Shown here piece after piece: positions 1 to 10,781 of a stretch of DNA of 64,000 nucleotides. The DNA is from Bombardia bombarda (taxonomy: Eukaryota > Ascomycota > Sordariomycetes > Sordariales > Lasiosphaeriaceae): NCBI GenBank assembly GCA_030512295.1, contig JAULSR010000002.1, positions 4,030,001-4,094,000 of the forward strand. Direction: 5' to 3'. Made by a program: the position numbers and the translations under genes. A model generated the notes under the pieces. The model searched no databases. It saw nothing but the letters and a program-made list of their open reading frames with translations, and was not told the origin of the DNA. How positions within the stretch are numbered: the first letter of the stretch is position 1; each line of letters begins with the position of its first letter.

Positions 1-1034
1 ACGCAGCTCGGGATACTTGGGCGAGAAGGGCCACATTTCTTTTTGGCGGGGCATTGATTGGGGGCGGTCACTGCAAGTAACGCAAGTCGAAGGAAGGAAG
101 GAGGGATCTGTGTCACGCTTACGTCACAGAGCAGGGGAAGGAAGGCGCGATGCAGGGTAAGGACAGAAAAATGCTTCTTGCCTACATACAAAGATGAAAC
201 ACTATGAGGTTGAAATTGAGTTGGTGATAACGGTTGGCATTGGGAAGGATCAGGCCCCTCGCCCTTGCGCCTTCATTCGTGATTGGCCCTTTGAGTTGTC
301 AGGGTGAAGTTGAGCTTTGGCACCGTAAGCAAGGGTTAGGGTCATGCTGACCCCATTACACGCCCCCATGACTGTGTATGATCATTTTCTTAAAATCGCC
401 AGTGACGTTTCGGTCCTCCCATCCCATTCTCGGAGAAATCACATGTCGAAGGTGAACTGCAACGCGTTGAACACGCAGAGCGAAGATTGTCTACAGGTCT
501 TCTGGGAGGAATCGCCGTTGTCCATTACAAGACAGAAAACAAAGGGAGTCAGTTCACTTGATGCCTCAAGATTCGCATTATCTCAAGATTCATATTGTTG
601 TGGTTTCGTTCTTTTTGTTATGTCCTCTGGTCAAATTATTTTCCTCTTTTGTGATTGCCGTAGCCAGATGAAATTGTGAGTATTCTTCTTCATAGTTTTG
701 TTTCGAAAAATCCAGTGTCCTCATGCTTTTTCAAGCGCATCCAGCGCAAAATTCCTCTCAGCTCGTTCCTACCACCTAGCTCTTCACCTACCGCCTAACT
801 CTCTTTTACTTCTTAGAGGAGGGCTTAGAGCAGATCGACAGCGTCATAGGACGCAGGGACACCTTAGCGGGTCGCTTGCCCTTAGCCTGGGCGGTTGGCT
901 TGCTAGACACCTTGACCCCCCAACCGGCCACCCCTGCTAACCGGCCATGGTAATCCACACCGCTCTTTGCATCACCACCAACTTCAACATAACACAACTT
1001 CATTAATTTCAGGCCGATTTGGCTCATATTTTAA
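1..1034. other. No supported gene; 5' flank of transposon relic
   Basis: No convincing coding region is seen. The only open stretch of note (344-679) has no recognisable motif and no consistent intron structure. The 3' half directly precedes the pogo-like transposase and may be the element's 5' untranslated part, but I could not pick out terminal inverted repeats by eye. Confidence 0.5.
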
Positions 1035-1886
1035 ATGGCTACTGTTCGCGATGAGCTGATTCAATCTGCAATTTCAGATGTTCAAAATGGTTTATCCCAG
1101 CGCGCGGCATCAAAGAAATGGGGAGTGCCCCGGTCCACCCTGCAGGATCGGCTCCACGGCGCGCATTCAAGGCCAGTAGCTATGGAGGGTGTTCAACGGC
1201 TCTCCAAAACGCAGGAGAGCTTCCTAGCCGACTGGTGCCTCAACGAAGAAGCTGCAGGGCGGGCCCCGAGCCGGAAGCAAGTGCAGGCATTCGCACAAGC
1301 TATACTGGCCGAAGGCGGGGATTTACGGCCCCTGGGTGCCAGATGGATTGATCGATTTCTACGCCGAAATAACAACATTACCACTAAGAAATCTAGCTTG
1401 TTAGAGTCAGCTCGAGTACGCGGATCTACTCGTGAGGCTTACGATACTTTCTTTGATCAGTTGGAAGCCGTAATCTCAAGGAAAAAGATTATTCCGGCCA
1501 ATATTGCTAATATGGATGGACACGGCATGCAAGAGCTTGAGTCCCGGGCCGGAAAGGTTATCGGAAGCACCCTGACTAAAAGGACCTATGTTACGGCTTC
1601 TGATGCAACTACTTGGGTTACTGTTATCGAATGCGGTATTGCTGAGGGCATCCGATTACCCCCTGTTGTTGTGTTTACTGGGGCATCTCTTCAGGGGCAG
1701 TGGTTTCCGGAAAACCTCGTTTTTGACGAGCATTTCCCTACTTGGAAGTTCGCCTACAGTATCACAGGGTGGTCGAATACAGAGATTTGTTTACTTTGGC
1801 TCAAGGAGACCTATCTACCCACAACAATACCAAAAAACAAGAGGGATTGGCGCCTCTTTATACTTGACTGGAATCTATATACGTAG
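1035..1886 (+). pseudogene. Truncated pogo/Fot1-like DDE transposase
   Basis: The 283-residue frame starts with a psq-type helix-turn-helix (about residues 5-45, with AASKKWGVPRSTLQDR). A CENP-B/Tc5-type HTH follows (about 55-115, ending at RWIDRFLRRN), then the start of a DDE_1 superfamily endonuclease (about 130-283). The first acidic motif reads NMDGHGMQE, and TASDATTWVTV and GWSNTEICLLWL are further family blocks. The frame dies in RLFILDWNLY, where functional relatives have an LDGHGSH-type block with the second catalytic Asp. The Asp itself survives, but its neighbours and everything C-terminal are lost, including the third acidic residue. Intact members run to about 500-550 residues, so this is roughly half. 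It is an immobile Tc1-mariner/pogo class II relic. Family is sure; exact subfamily is not. Confidence 0.85.
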
Positions 1887-1952
1887 CACTTGACAATTGA
1901 TTCATACACTTTTTTCTATATAAAAATGGCTGTTTTGTTATGTTAGGCGCAT

Positions 1953-2207
1953 TCAGGAGGTTGGGTTGCGTGGGTGCAAGGTGGCCGGTTTGGGGGGGTG
2001 GCCGGTTGCTGGGTCCAGTCTTCTAGACTGACCACCGTCTTCCTCGTTCCTGTCGTCGTCGTCCTGAGGCGAGAAGCGATCCTTGCGCTTGCCGAGGCCA
2101 GCGTATTTGTCGTTGTCGGTTTTGGTGGAACCAAGGGGCCTGCTGGCGCTGGCCGAAGACCCGGAGCCCGAGGACCCCTGCTCATTGATCTTGATGTTGA
2201 CGTTGAA
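1953..2207 (-). other. Possible C-terminal coding relic, Ser/Asp-rich
   Basis: The minus strand has an open stretch of about 84 codons ending at a TGA (1953-1955). It encodes a low-complexity, charged tail with blocks such as GSGSSASASRPLGSTKTD, KYAGLGKRKDRFS and DDDDRNEEDGG. An in-frame TAA lies directly upstream and no ATG or clear splice acceptor opens it. It may be the 3' exon or debris of a lost gene next to the transposon relic. The family is not recognised. Confidence 0.3.
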
Positions 2208-2583
2208 TTATTGGGATGGGCACCAGCTCTTCCGACATGTCTAGGGGTGATGTGGTTGGTGCGTGGTGGCGGTTGAGTCGTTGTGTTTAGGTCGATGCTG
2301 TCATTGGAAACAGCCTTGACTTTTCTTAGTGTCGGCAAGAAATACCCTCCCCCATTGCAGAGCAGCTAGTATCACAAACTGAAGGTTGAAACTACGCCCG
2401 TGGGGTTGCCAGATGTCTTGCCTGCGAGAGCAAGGCATCTAGCCTTGCGTAGGAACTCATGTATCTATACAAAGCGGCTCTGCCGCACCTTTTCCTTTGT
2501 TTCTAAAATACAAGACACTTTTCATATACTCTTTTGTAGCTCCCGCTCTCTTGTGACAATGGTTGAAGTGCAGCGTTCATTCA

Positions 2584-2603
2584 GGGGGGGAGGGGGGGGG
2601 GGG
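2584..2603 (+). repeat. Poly-G tract (G7 A G12)
   Basis: A short homopolymer tract in the spacer between the transposon relic and the RBR fragment. It is one of several long G/C runs in the window. Confidence 0.9.
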
Positions 2604-2815
2604 TGGTGAGCGAAGGTCAATCGAAATTCCCGGGATGTTTTATCGTCTTTGCTTATACATCACTCATCATCTTTGATCGTCGGCCCTCGATGTAATATTG
2701 TTTAGCCTCTTTTATGAGGTGCTATATACACATAATCTTCCAAATCCTGACCTCTCTCCCTCACCCCTCCTTTCCCACCCGGCCTAACCCTCCTCGACAA
2801 ACCATCTGTCCACCC

Positions 2816-3586
2816 TCAATACTCAAAGAAATTCGCCCTCGGCTCCCCGTATTTCTCAATATTCAACATCCTCCCAAACTTGCACAACCCACAAACCCTG
2901 ACCGTGCAGCTCTCACACTCCTCATACTCGTGAAACGGGGCATCACAATCCCGACAAAGCAGAACGACGTGCACCGGCGACCTTCGCGTGGACCAGTTGG
3001 CATGACGGCACATGTGGTTCTGCTGCCAGGTCACATGCAGCAGGCCCTGGTACAGAATGGCGCGTACTTTGACGGCGCGGTCTGTCTTGTTCTTCTCGTC
3101 CAGGAAGCTGAGAAAGTATCGCTGGAGCGTCTGGAGCATGTCCCCGTCGCAGTCGCACGTCCTCCACGGCTTGGCGCACACGTAGCAGAACTCGTGTCCG
3201 CACGTGCAGGTAATATGGTCGCACCCATCGACACGCTCGACCAGGGCGTGGCAGTTGGCGCAGCTCTGCCACATCTCGTGTAAGGCCTTGATGAGGAAGT
3301 CGGTGGTATCCTCGTTGTTTTTGGCCAGCGGGCTGTAATATTCTTCCTCTGGCGGAGAGGGGCATGCGCGGCCTGGGTGGTAGCTGAGTTTGCACCCTGG
3401 ACATGTCAACGCGCTGCACTCTGGGCACCAGGCCATGGAGCCCTCCCACTCGTAAGGGAAGGTGTTGAGGTTGTTGATGTAGGCCGAACAGGTCGGCACA
3501 TTCACAGATCTCGGGTTGCAGAATACTGATTGGACCGTGGAGTTGACTTCCATCAAGTTTTGCCGGTTCAAAACTTCCCCAGTCAA
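2816..3586 (-). pseudogene. RBR-type E3 ubiquitin ligase fragment (IBR-RING2, RING1 missing)
   Basis: About 256 codons are open on the minus strand. The IBR zinc module begins at VFCNPRS..CSAYI and continues through WCPECSALTCPGCKLSYH. RING2 follows: CANCHALVERVDGCDHITC, then CGHEFCYVCAKPWRTC. The Cys in VDGCDHI sits where RBR ligases carry the catalytic thioester Cys, and it is present. A Cys-rich tail follows (CRDCDAPFHEYEECESC) and ends ANFFEY-stop. RBR proteins need RING1 to bind E2, and no RING1 Cys/His pattern is found in the 350 bp upstream, where no ATG opens the frame either (it enters through TTG). It is a 5'-truncated remnant, or the last exon of a gene whose earlier exons are lost, perhaps across the C18/A10 tract. 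Domain identity is sure; integrity is doubtful. Confidence 0.75.
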
Positions 3587-3899
3587 CTAGCCATGAGCAG
3601 TCCAAAACCAGGAATTTCTCCCGATGAGTTGGGCGCATTTCGCTGTATGAACTAGGCGAAGAAATAGCAGGGGGTGATCAAATTCCACGATAAGATTCGC
3701 ATTGTTATCAGGGGTGGTTACTACAAAAATCTACATCTTACGAAAGACAAAAGGGATGGGCGACTGACAGCACTCATTACTAATAGTGATGGAACAACCT
3801 TCCCCTCACAGTCAACCCCGAGATCAATGACTGCTCGTCAAGTCCACCTCGATTACTATGCTAAGTAGTACCATAAACAACCGTAATCACCAGCCGTCT

Positions 3900-3927
3900 C
3901 CCCCCCCCCCCCCCCCCAAAAAAAAAA
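3900..3927 (+). repeat. Homopolymer junction C18-A10
   Basis: Eighteen C then ten A lie immediately downstream of the stop of the Kelch-like gene and upstream of the RBR fragment. The position makes it a candidate assembly junction or slippage site. Confidence 0.9.
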
Positions 3928-3932
3928 CCTAG

Positions 3933-5087
3933 TCAAGCAAGCATGTGCTCCCTCAGCTCCTTCTCGCCATCCGGCATCCTCATTTCCCTCTCATTCACCA
4001 GTCTCTTTCCCTCGCGTGCTCTATCCTTGTTCATCTTCCGCGCCATGGCCATTCTGTTCCTCCTTTTCTCGTACCTGTCCAGATCATACCAGTAGTCTTC
4101 CCCGAGGCAGAACACCCACCGATGGAGCACGCCACCCTTGAAGGCAATGCAATCGCCGCTCTTGTTCACTCTTGTGCGCGTCGCGGTCTTAATGTAAAAT
4201 GTCTGGCTGTTGCCCGTGTCTACGGTAGGGACCTCGTCGATGCGTGCCTCATATGCCGAGGTAGACAAGTGCTCAATCTCAAAGGTCTCGAGGTCGAGCA
4301 CATGGACCAGTGTCCGCTGGCGACGTGAACTAGATCTGTCATCGCCGATGCCGCCAAAGATGTCTGTTTGGAGATCAGGGATTTACTCGCAGGTAACATA
4401 TAAGGGCAAGAGCAGTGACCTACAGATCTGTTCATGGCCACCCTCTGTGTGTACGTAAGTAGCGGTGTGGCCGTAGACTGGCGGGAAGGCAGCTTTGGGA
4501 TATGTGTAGACCTCAATGTCCTCGGGCTTGATTGGAGGAGGGAAGAACTGCTGGTCGTCGTCGGCTGGTCGATCATGAAGGACAGTCACGTCGTTGAAGA
4601 TGACGCATTTGCCGTGGGGACTGTCGGCGTGGATGCCTCCGATGAGAATGCTTCGGCCGTCTGGGAGCCGGGTTCTGGTCTGTCCCGATCGCGACGAGCA
4701 CCAGTTTATTGTAAACCTCTGAGGCGGGGCAGGAGTGGATGAGGTGTCTGTAGCAGAGTCTTTTTTAGAGGAACCCAGGTTTGTAGGAAGCGAGTTTGCC
4801 TCAACAACAGCTCGGCACTTGCGGTCTGTGTTGGAGGTCAGATGTTTCCCAATGAGGATCGACTTCCAGAAGGGATTATCCACTTTGGTGGGATTGGATA
4901 AGCCGAAGCGAGGAGCGGTTACATGGTCAGAGAGGATTTCTGTCCGTGGTCGGGCTGAATCGGCCTGTTGCTTGGCGTCGATGTTGGCATCGACACTGTT
5001 CTCTGGGACGGCGGTACGTGCAGGTCTAAGCTTCATCGGCAAGTGTAGGTCGATTCCCAGGTTGACATCTGCCGTAGAGGTATTCAT
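3933..5087 (-). CDS. Kelch-like hypothetical protein, two exons
   Basis: CDS is complement(4424..5087, 3933..4363), 364 aa. The 60-bp intron (4364-4423) has donor GTAGGT and acceptor AACAG, and splicing restores EQIYIFGGIGDDRSS. The product has a disordered Ser/Thr/Pro-rich N-terminal half. A Kelch-type repeat pair follows (about residues 165-275): YGHTATYVHTEGG, then IFGGIGDD and HVLDLETFEIEHL. The C-terminus is a charged helical tail rich in Arg/Glu. Start at 5087 was chosen for its CAACATGAAT context; an in-frame ATG at 5222 would add 45 hydrophobic residues. No enzyme motif is seen. It may be a scaffold-type beta-propeller fragment, and the substrate or partner is unknown. Confidence 0.72.
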
Positions 5088-6666
5088 GTTGATAGAAGGG
5101 TAGGGAAAGAGAACGTGAGAATGGTGGGTGAAGAACACAAAATTGTAGGTGATCAGCGGCGCAGTCGACAGAAGTGTTTGGGAGATGAGGTTTGCCGAGG
5201 AATTGCCAATCGCCAGTTCCACGGGTTTCCAGAACCCACGCTCGCAAAGCCTGCAGCGCTTCAGTTAAGATCAGATGAGATATTGAGGTCATGTGTTTGC
5301 TACAGGAATGCAGAGCAAAGCTCGGATGGAAGATTGCCTGGGAACAGCAACGAAAGCTGGCTATATAACCTACAAATCCTTTATCTACGAATGGCTTCGA
5401 CTTTGTCGGCGGTGATGGACATACTTTCATTTTAGTCTCCATCGTCTCGAGTCTATCCTTTACTGCTACCTCGACTTGAGTGTCCATATCTTTATCTATG
5501 CACGCAAAATGGCAGACTTGGGCAAAAGGAACTGGTGGCTTGCGGCTGGGGATAGATGCTCCGTTCCGACCTTTTGTGGAAAGAGGGCCGCGTCTTATGC
5601 GTCTGGCTCAGCTAGTTCGCGTGTGAGGTATTGGTCAACATAGGGTTTGACTACTGCGTTGATAATGTCCAGTGTCGCTTGCTTCTCCATCGTCTGTTCG
5701 CAGGTGTTCTATTTGCTTCGCCACAATGTGTGTAATTCCCGTTAAACTAAGAAGTGTGGCCGTCGCTTGTGGTATCTGCTTTGCAATGGGGATAGTCGCG
5801 GTTTCCGTTCCACGTATATCTCGTCGACCTTTGCCTAGAGTCGGTCAATTCCCTCCCTTATGAGCGATACACCTGTTAAGATCCCAATAGCTGAGGCGGA
5901 TACACCTCTACTCCCTGGCGGTAGTCTTTTGGCTTTTCCCTTTCGTAGCCTTCGGTGCCTTGGCATTGCCTCTGGTCTTGACTTGGGGGCGATTGAGTCT
6001 TTTGGTGGATGGGCTTACCTCAGCTCAAAAGCAAATCCATAGGTCAAAATAGAAATTTATGCAATGTAACCCAACGTGGTTTTAAGAATCCGATGGACAG
6101 CTAAGCTTTCGTTCGGGCCATCGATATTCTACTGAAGCGAGATGCATTTGAGTACAGCATTCCGTGCCTTCGATACTATTGACTCACCACAAGACTAGGT
6201 ACTCTTGTAAAAAATGGCGTGGCCGCTTATGGGTTGGAATTTAAATCACGGCTTCGTCCCAGGGGCCAAAATCGAAATACACCGACACCAAGAGACCCAC
6301 ACTGGGCCAGACAGCTCGCGTCAAGGTACTGCCCCTTTTCTAGTGCGAAATAAGTCAACAAAAGAGTGAAAGGTCCCGACGTCTCGTAGAAAAGGTTTGT
6401 ATCGTACCATACCTGATTGACATTCTAATCTACAGCCATGTTACCACCCACAAATATCCCATCCACAACTATCCAAAATAGGGGTCTGATGGCGGTATCC
6501 ACCTATTCTTTCCTGTGCTATCTAATTACTAATTACGCTGTGCTATGGTAAAATATCCCTTGCTTTGGACGAGGTGTAACAATGCCATGCTATGTTGGAC
6601 CTGAAGTTTATTGCGTATGCTGAAAATCCATGTGTGCGTGGCTGATCCTTGCTAGCAGATAGGTAA
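5088..6666. other. Intergenic stretch with decayed coding debris
   Basis: No intact gene is seen. On the minus strand around 5586-6060, short patches that read as protein in different frames adjoin each other: TRGNAKAPKATKGKSQ, TATIPIAKQIPQATATLL and LDIINAVVKPYVDQYLT. Stops and shifts separate them. This is the pattern of a frame-broken relic, possibly of a retroelement or lost gene, but I cannot name it. The rest (6060-6660) is AT-rich and featureless. Confidence 0.4.
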
Positions 6667-7390
6667 TTAACTCCAAAATTTAGCCTTGACCCAGTCCCGG
6701 ACATTGTCAATGGCCAGCTCCCCTGTTCGATCCATCATGTATCTGGCTCTATCGAGACAACAAGCAGTCAGTATGCTGAACTCGAGTTTTGGGTAGGTAT
6801 ATAAATACTCACATCTTCCTAAGCCAAGGCGGACCCATGTCAATCCATGTCACGATCATCAGCTGGATCGGCTGGTCCATCTTGTACCACTCCTTGACTG
6901 CATGAGCTGTAATTTCAAGCAGGCCCTTGGTCAAATCGCGAGAGACAGGAGTGGCGGCGGAAGCGAATGAGGTTATACTAGAGGACAGTGTGATGACAGA
7001 GTCGCAGAGGGGTGGAAGAACATGGGCGAGGCCCTGGGGCGAATGCAGGGCCGTTGTTAGCGTTGCGACACAGTTGTCCCTCCACCTAGCCCTCGCGACA
7101 TTCTCCGTTTGCCAACCGACGGGGAGTAGAGACTGGGCGTGTATGGCCATTTCATACAGCCACTGTTGGGTTCTGGCAACTCGCCCGCTCCGCCATTGCG
7201 AGGGAAGGGCCAACTCAACTGACGGCCATGCCGTTTTCCGCGCATCTCCTCCACCTCCTTTTCGCCAATAGGGGGGCGGATTCGACCAAGGGGTATCTGG
7301 TATTATTGCCACGGCCGTGACGTCATCGCCGAAGTTGATTGCCGCCGCCGCCCACGACAGGGTAGTCAAAATCCAGAACTGCCATTGCAT
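6667..7390 (-). CDS. Hypothetical secreted or membrane-anchored protein, two exons
   Basis: CDS is complement(6813..7390, 6667..6748), 219 aa. The 64-bp intron 6749-6812 has donor GTGAGT and acceptor GATAG. It joins WLRK to IARYMMDRTGELAIDN, and the protein ends VKAKFWS. The chosen ATG gives a hydrophobic leader (MQWQFWILTTLSWAAA) that looks like a signal peptide or anchor. Upstream in-frame ATGs at 7420 and 7459 are possible; beyond those the frame opens only through TTG. The body has Trp-rich stretches and an amphipathic helix-rich C-terminal half without known motifs. No family is recognised. The splice that cleanly completes the frame argues it is a real gene. Confidence 0.5.
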
Positions 7391-7624
7391 TCTTCCTACG
7401 AAAAAAGCTTTCAGCAGCATCGCATCTGCCAGAAGCACCACCAGCGATGTATCGGGCATGATGGTAAACGCGCCCCGTGAAGGATTGGAGCAGGTTGCGC
7501 TTGTCGAAAATTGACGATTCTCTGCGGAAGGAAAGGTGGACAAAGAACGTGGCCATTCAAAAAACTGGATTATGGGCAGATTGTGGGTGCAAGACAGAAT
7601 TTGGAGCGGGGTGGGCCGTAGCTG

Positions 7625-7654
7625 CCACTTTTAACCACTTTTAACCACTTTTAA
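7625..7654 (+). repeat. Tandem repeat, 10 bp x 3 (CCACTTTTAA)
   Basis: Three perfect copies lie in the upstream flank of the preceding minus-strand gene. No function can be assigned. Confidence 0.9.
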
Positions 7655-8022
7655 CTTCATGAGTAGAGTTCCGACGAGAGAGGCCATTACTCAGAAGATG
7701 AAGAGGCAGGTGCGTTGCGCCAAAAAGAGGCCGGCAGCCAGCAGCCACCTACCTAGGTAGTCGCACAGAAAAAGGTCACGGGGAACAGGGCACCTGTTTG
7801 ATGGGGGAAATGTGAAGGTCCCTTTATCATGACGATTTAGCTTTTCGTCAAAAAGTTCAGTAACGTTAGGGTTTACAACGCGCATCACAGTATCGAGTTA
7901 GCCCCTTTCAAGTGCTACAATGTGAAAAAGCTTCAGTGATACGTTACAGCCACGTTACCAGGAAGCACAGCAAGCCCTTTTTTCGAGCAAGAACAAACCA
8001 CAGGGTCAGCAACAGGCTCCGA

Positions 8023-8023
<1 letters not shown>

Positions 8024-8065
<42 letters not shown>
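8024..8065 (+). repeat. A42 homopolymer
   Basis: Forty-two consecutive A on the plus strand (T on the strand of the adjacent DUF1996 gene), lying 24-65 bp after its second splice donor. It could be a retroposed poly-A tail, a slippage-expanded tract in an intron, or an assembly artefact. No gene-like sequence lies immediately 5' of the A tract to support a retroposed cDNA. Confidence 0.95.
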
Positions 8066-8066
<1 letters not shown>

Positions 8067-8088
8067 CAGCACCCATGGAAAGACTCAC

Positions 8089-9260
8089 ATTCGCCGTTCC
8101 TCCCAACATTCTCGCCCAGGACCTGGGTGGCCTTGGTGCACGCGACCGCGTCCTCCTGCGACTGCGACTTGAGCACGGGACAGCCATCGTTGACGCAGTC
8201 GTCGCCCAGAACCGCATCCATGCCGCGCTGCAGGGCGTCACCCTTCCACCCAAAGATGTAGTCGCCGTGCTGGCCGTGGCCCGTCCTAAAAGTCATTGCC
8301 ATTGAAGCCCGTCAGCTCATCCCATCTTTTGTCACTAGAAAGCAGAAGCAGAGCAAGACTCACCCATCCCCAAAGCTATACACAAACGGCTGCCTCCCCG
8401 TGCCCGCATCAAAATGCCTCTCGTCATTAAACGCCTTTGTATCCCACTGCATCTCGTACATGAGCTGCGGCACCCTCACGGGATGCGACGCCGGACACTC
8501 GGCGCCCGCGAGCACATCCCCCCACGGCCCTTTGGCATACGCCATGTGACTGCTATGGTCCGGGCTGTCCAGATTCTTGCCATCCCAGCACGACGGAAAC
8601 GTCACACTGGCCCCTGATGCCGCCCGGGCAGACCTTTGCCGGAAACTCGGACGTGTCGCGCTCGTCACATGGCCTGAAGCCGTCCCCATTCCCATTACAC
8701 CGGTGACAAATGCCCCTCGGCTTGGTCGTCGCGTTGGCACGGTACGACGGGTCCCCGGCAATCATCCTGAACCCCGGCCTAAACGCCGTCGTCTTTTGCT
8801 TCTGCACATGCACACCCACGCCAAACGGGCTCATGTAGTAGATGGTGATACCCCCGGCCACAGGGTGGGGCTTCCCGTCGAGGCCATAGTAGCCCGTCTG
8901 CATCGGCACCAGCTTGTAGGAGCCGTTCTCGGGAGAGCGGAAGTACAGGCTGGCGGTCCAGTAGTTGCTAAAGTCTTCCGAGTAGACGCAGGTTGTGCAG
9001 GTTGAGGCCGTGGACGGGTCCATGGTTAAGGGGTCCATGGTCACGTTGAAGGCGTTGCCGCCGACGATCTGGTGCGTGTGTGGCGAGGGGTTCATGCCTG
9101 GGTTGACGAGGGGGTCGGTGCGCTCGATGACGAGCTGCTCGCAGCCGAAGCGGAGGAGGCGGCCTACGTTGATGTTTTGTGCTGAGGCATGGTGGGTGAG
9201 GAGGAGGAGGAGGAGGGACGAAAGAAAGAGGGGACCGGGGGCTTTCCAGGGGTTTCGCAT
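8089..9260 (-). pseudogene. DUF1996 secreted protein, frame-broken and 3'-incomplete
   Basis: The ATG at 9260 opens a signal peptide (LFLSSLLLLLLTHHASA). The DUF1996 hallmark follows: FGCEQLVIERTDPLVNPG, then PSPHTHQIVGGNAF. The frame fails inside the family block. CPGGIR reads into a wrong frame, while the next frame supplies SVTFPSCWDGKNLDSPDH. Removing one G from the four-G run at 8611-8614 reconnects them, so this is a one-base lesion. A 78-bp intron (8286-8363, GTGAGT...TTTTAG) restores YSFGDGTGHGQHGDY. Exon 2 runs 8285-8089 and ends at a GTGAGT donor, after which comes T42 (minus strand) and no recognisable C-terminal exon. DUF1996 proteins are fungal secreted, often WSC-linked, of unknown activity. 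It is either a pseudogene or a victim of homopolymer error. Confidence 0.82.
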
Positions 9261-9800
9261 GACTGTTGCGGTGGTTAGGGACAGCTTGGCTGGGTTGGTG
9301 ATGGAGGCGTTTTGTGTCTAGTTGGAAAGCCAGGAGGTGGGTGATCTGTTGAGCTTTTGACAAGCGAGCAAGGCAGTGAGCGAACAGCAGCCACAGAACA
9401 TCTCAGGCAAAATGCGCACTCGTCGTCAGCAACAGGTACCGAAGCCGTGTTCAGAAGCGTCCAATCGGCACAACCGGAGCACTCAATCACCCGCCGCAAT
9501 AAAAAGATAATATGAAGTGCATGTAGGTGTGGGAGGCGGGTTTGTTGGGGATATTTCTGTTGTCTGAAAACAGAGGAGCCAGCCAGGATGGATGTAATCA
9601 ATTTCAAGGCCATGCACGTATAAGGCCAGGCAATGGTGAGTCGGTACATACATCGCGGTATAGTGCTCTTAGTACATTAATGAACATACCTTAAGGTATC
9701 GACGTGTCATGAATGTTTGACCTGGGAAGTTGGCTCCTACCCGATCTGTTTGCACACTCTCGCTTTGAATCGTCCATTGCTCCTACCCCTTTTATGGTTT

Positions 9801-9831
<31 letters not shown>

Positions 9832-10781
9832 AGCCTGGCACGTACCTGAGCGCCTGCCTGGACGGCATCGACATACCCTACGCGCGTCAGGGGAACTGCG
9901 TTGTCGTCATGCTTCTTTAGAGCTAGGTAAAGCTACTAACCCAGGGGTCGGTGCCAGCCCAGCTGTCTTGCCCATCCAAGCAAAATTCACCGTCTTTCAA
10001 TTGGCAATCGGGCCTTTTTCCCTCCTCTCACTGCTCCCATACCGCGTCTTCATCAAGGCCCGGTGACTGTTGAACGCGAGATATTAAGGTAAGTAGGAAT
10101 CAATGAAAAGCTAGCTGCGTTTGATAATGGATCAGTACTACCTAAGGTATTTATACTATTCAGGTTATGAAGCATTAGCTTTTCCGCAGAAGACGCCGTA
10201 AAAGCTCCTTTCTATTTCCGTTTCCGTTCTTGCTTTCACACACCACCATACCTTCCTACCATACAACTTTATTTTGTGAAGGGAGCTAGACCCGACGTTC
10301 CGCTAGTGCCACAGTTCAAAGAACCACATCCCATTGCACCACCTGCAGTGAGGCCTGGGAGTTCTGGAGGTATATTGGCTAGGACCAAGGTCTTTCATTG
10401 TACGGCCAAGTATGACACCGGTCTCCCTTTACGGTACGTCGAGACCTTCTCATTTACAAATCGGCTATCCCTAGATACATTCGCTGATGATGGTGATGAA
10501 CGTCGTGTTGGAAAACCTTTGATCTCACGCTCATATGTGCACCTTTTACGTCGTGGGGTTATGGAGTCCTATGTCTATCAGGAAGTGCGCTTTGGGTTGA
10601 TTCACTTCTGTCATGGTGAATCAACGCTAGATAGTTTCCTGCTATCTACGTACGGTAAACATCAAAAGACTAAAGTCCTCCAAACCCCAATTGCCGACCT
10701 ATAACTACGCAGATATCGAGGTATAAAGCCTACGCCTCCCAAACTTCATGGCCGGGACGCGGTTGTCTTGTGCATGGTGCT
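9261..10781. other. Intergenic stretch, T25 run, one unexplained open frame
   Basis: No supported gene is seen. A run of 25 T sits at 9798-9822. An open stretch at 10276-10704 has no ATG until its last third and no recognisable motif. The rest includes the likely promoter of the DUF1996 gene (9261 onward). Confidence 0.5.
9798..9822 (+). repeat. T25 homopolymer
   Basis: Twenty-five consecutive T in intergenic DNA. Confidence 0.95.

Noticed and set aside
344..679. 111-codon open frame on the plus strand
   Set aside because: No motif, no splice support, and residue composition typical of random translation.
7912..8302. Frames encoding poly-Lys or poly-Phe through the A42 tract
   Set aside because: Artefacts of the homopolymer. 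The true signal there is DUF1996 exon 2 on the minus strand.
10276..10704. 142-codon open frame between the DUF1996 and F-box-like genes
   Set aside because: It opens through GTG and has no ATG until its last third. No family block or splice acceptor was found, so I left it unannotated.
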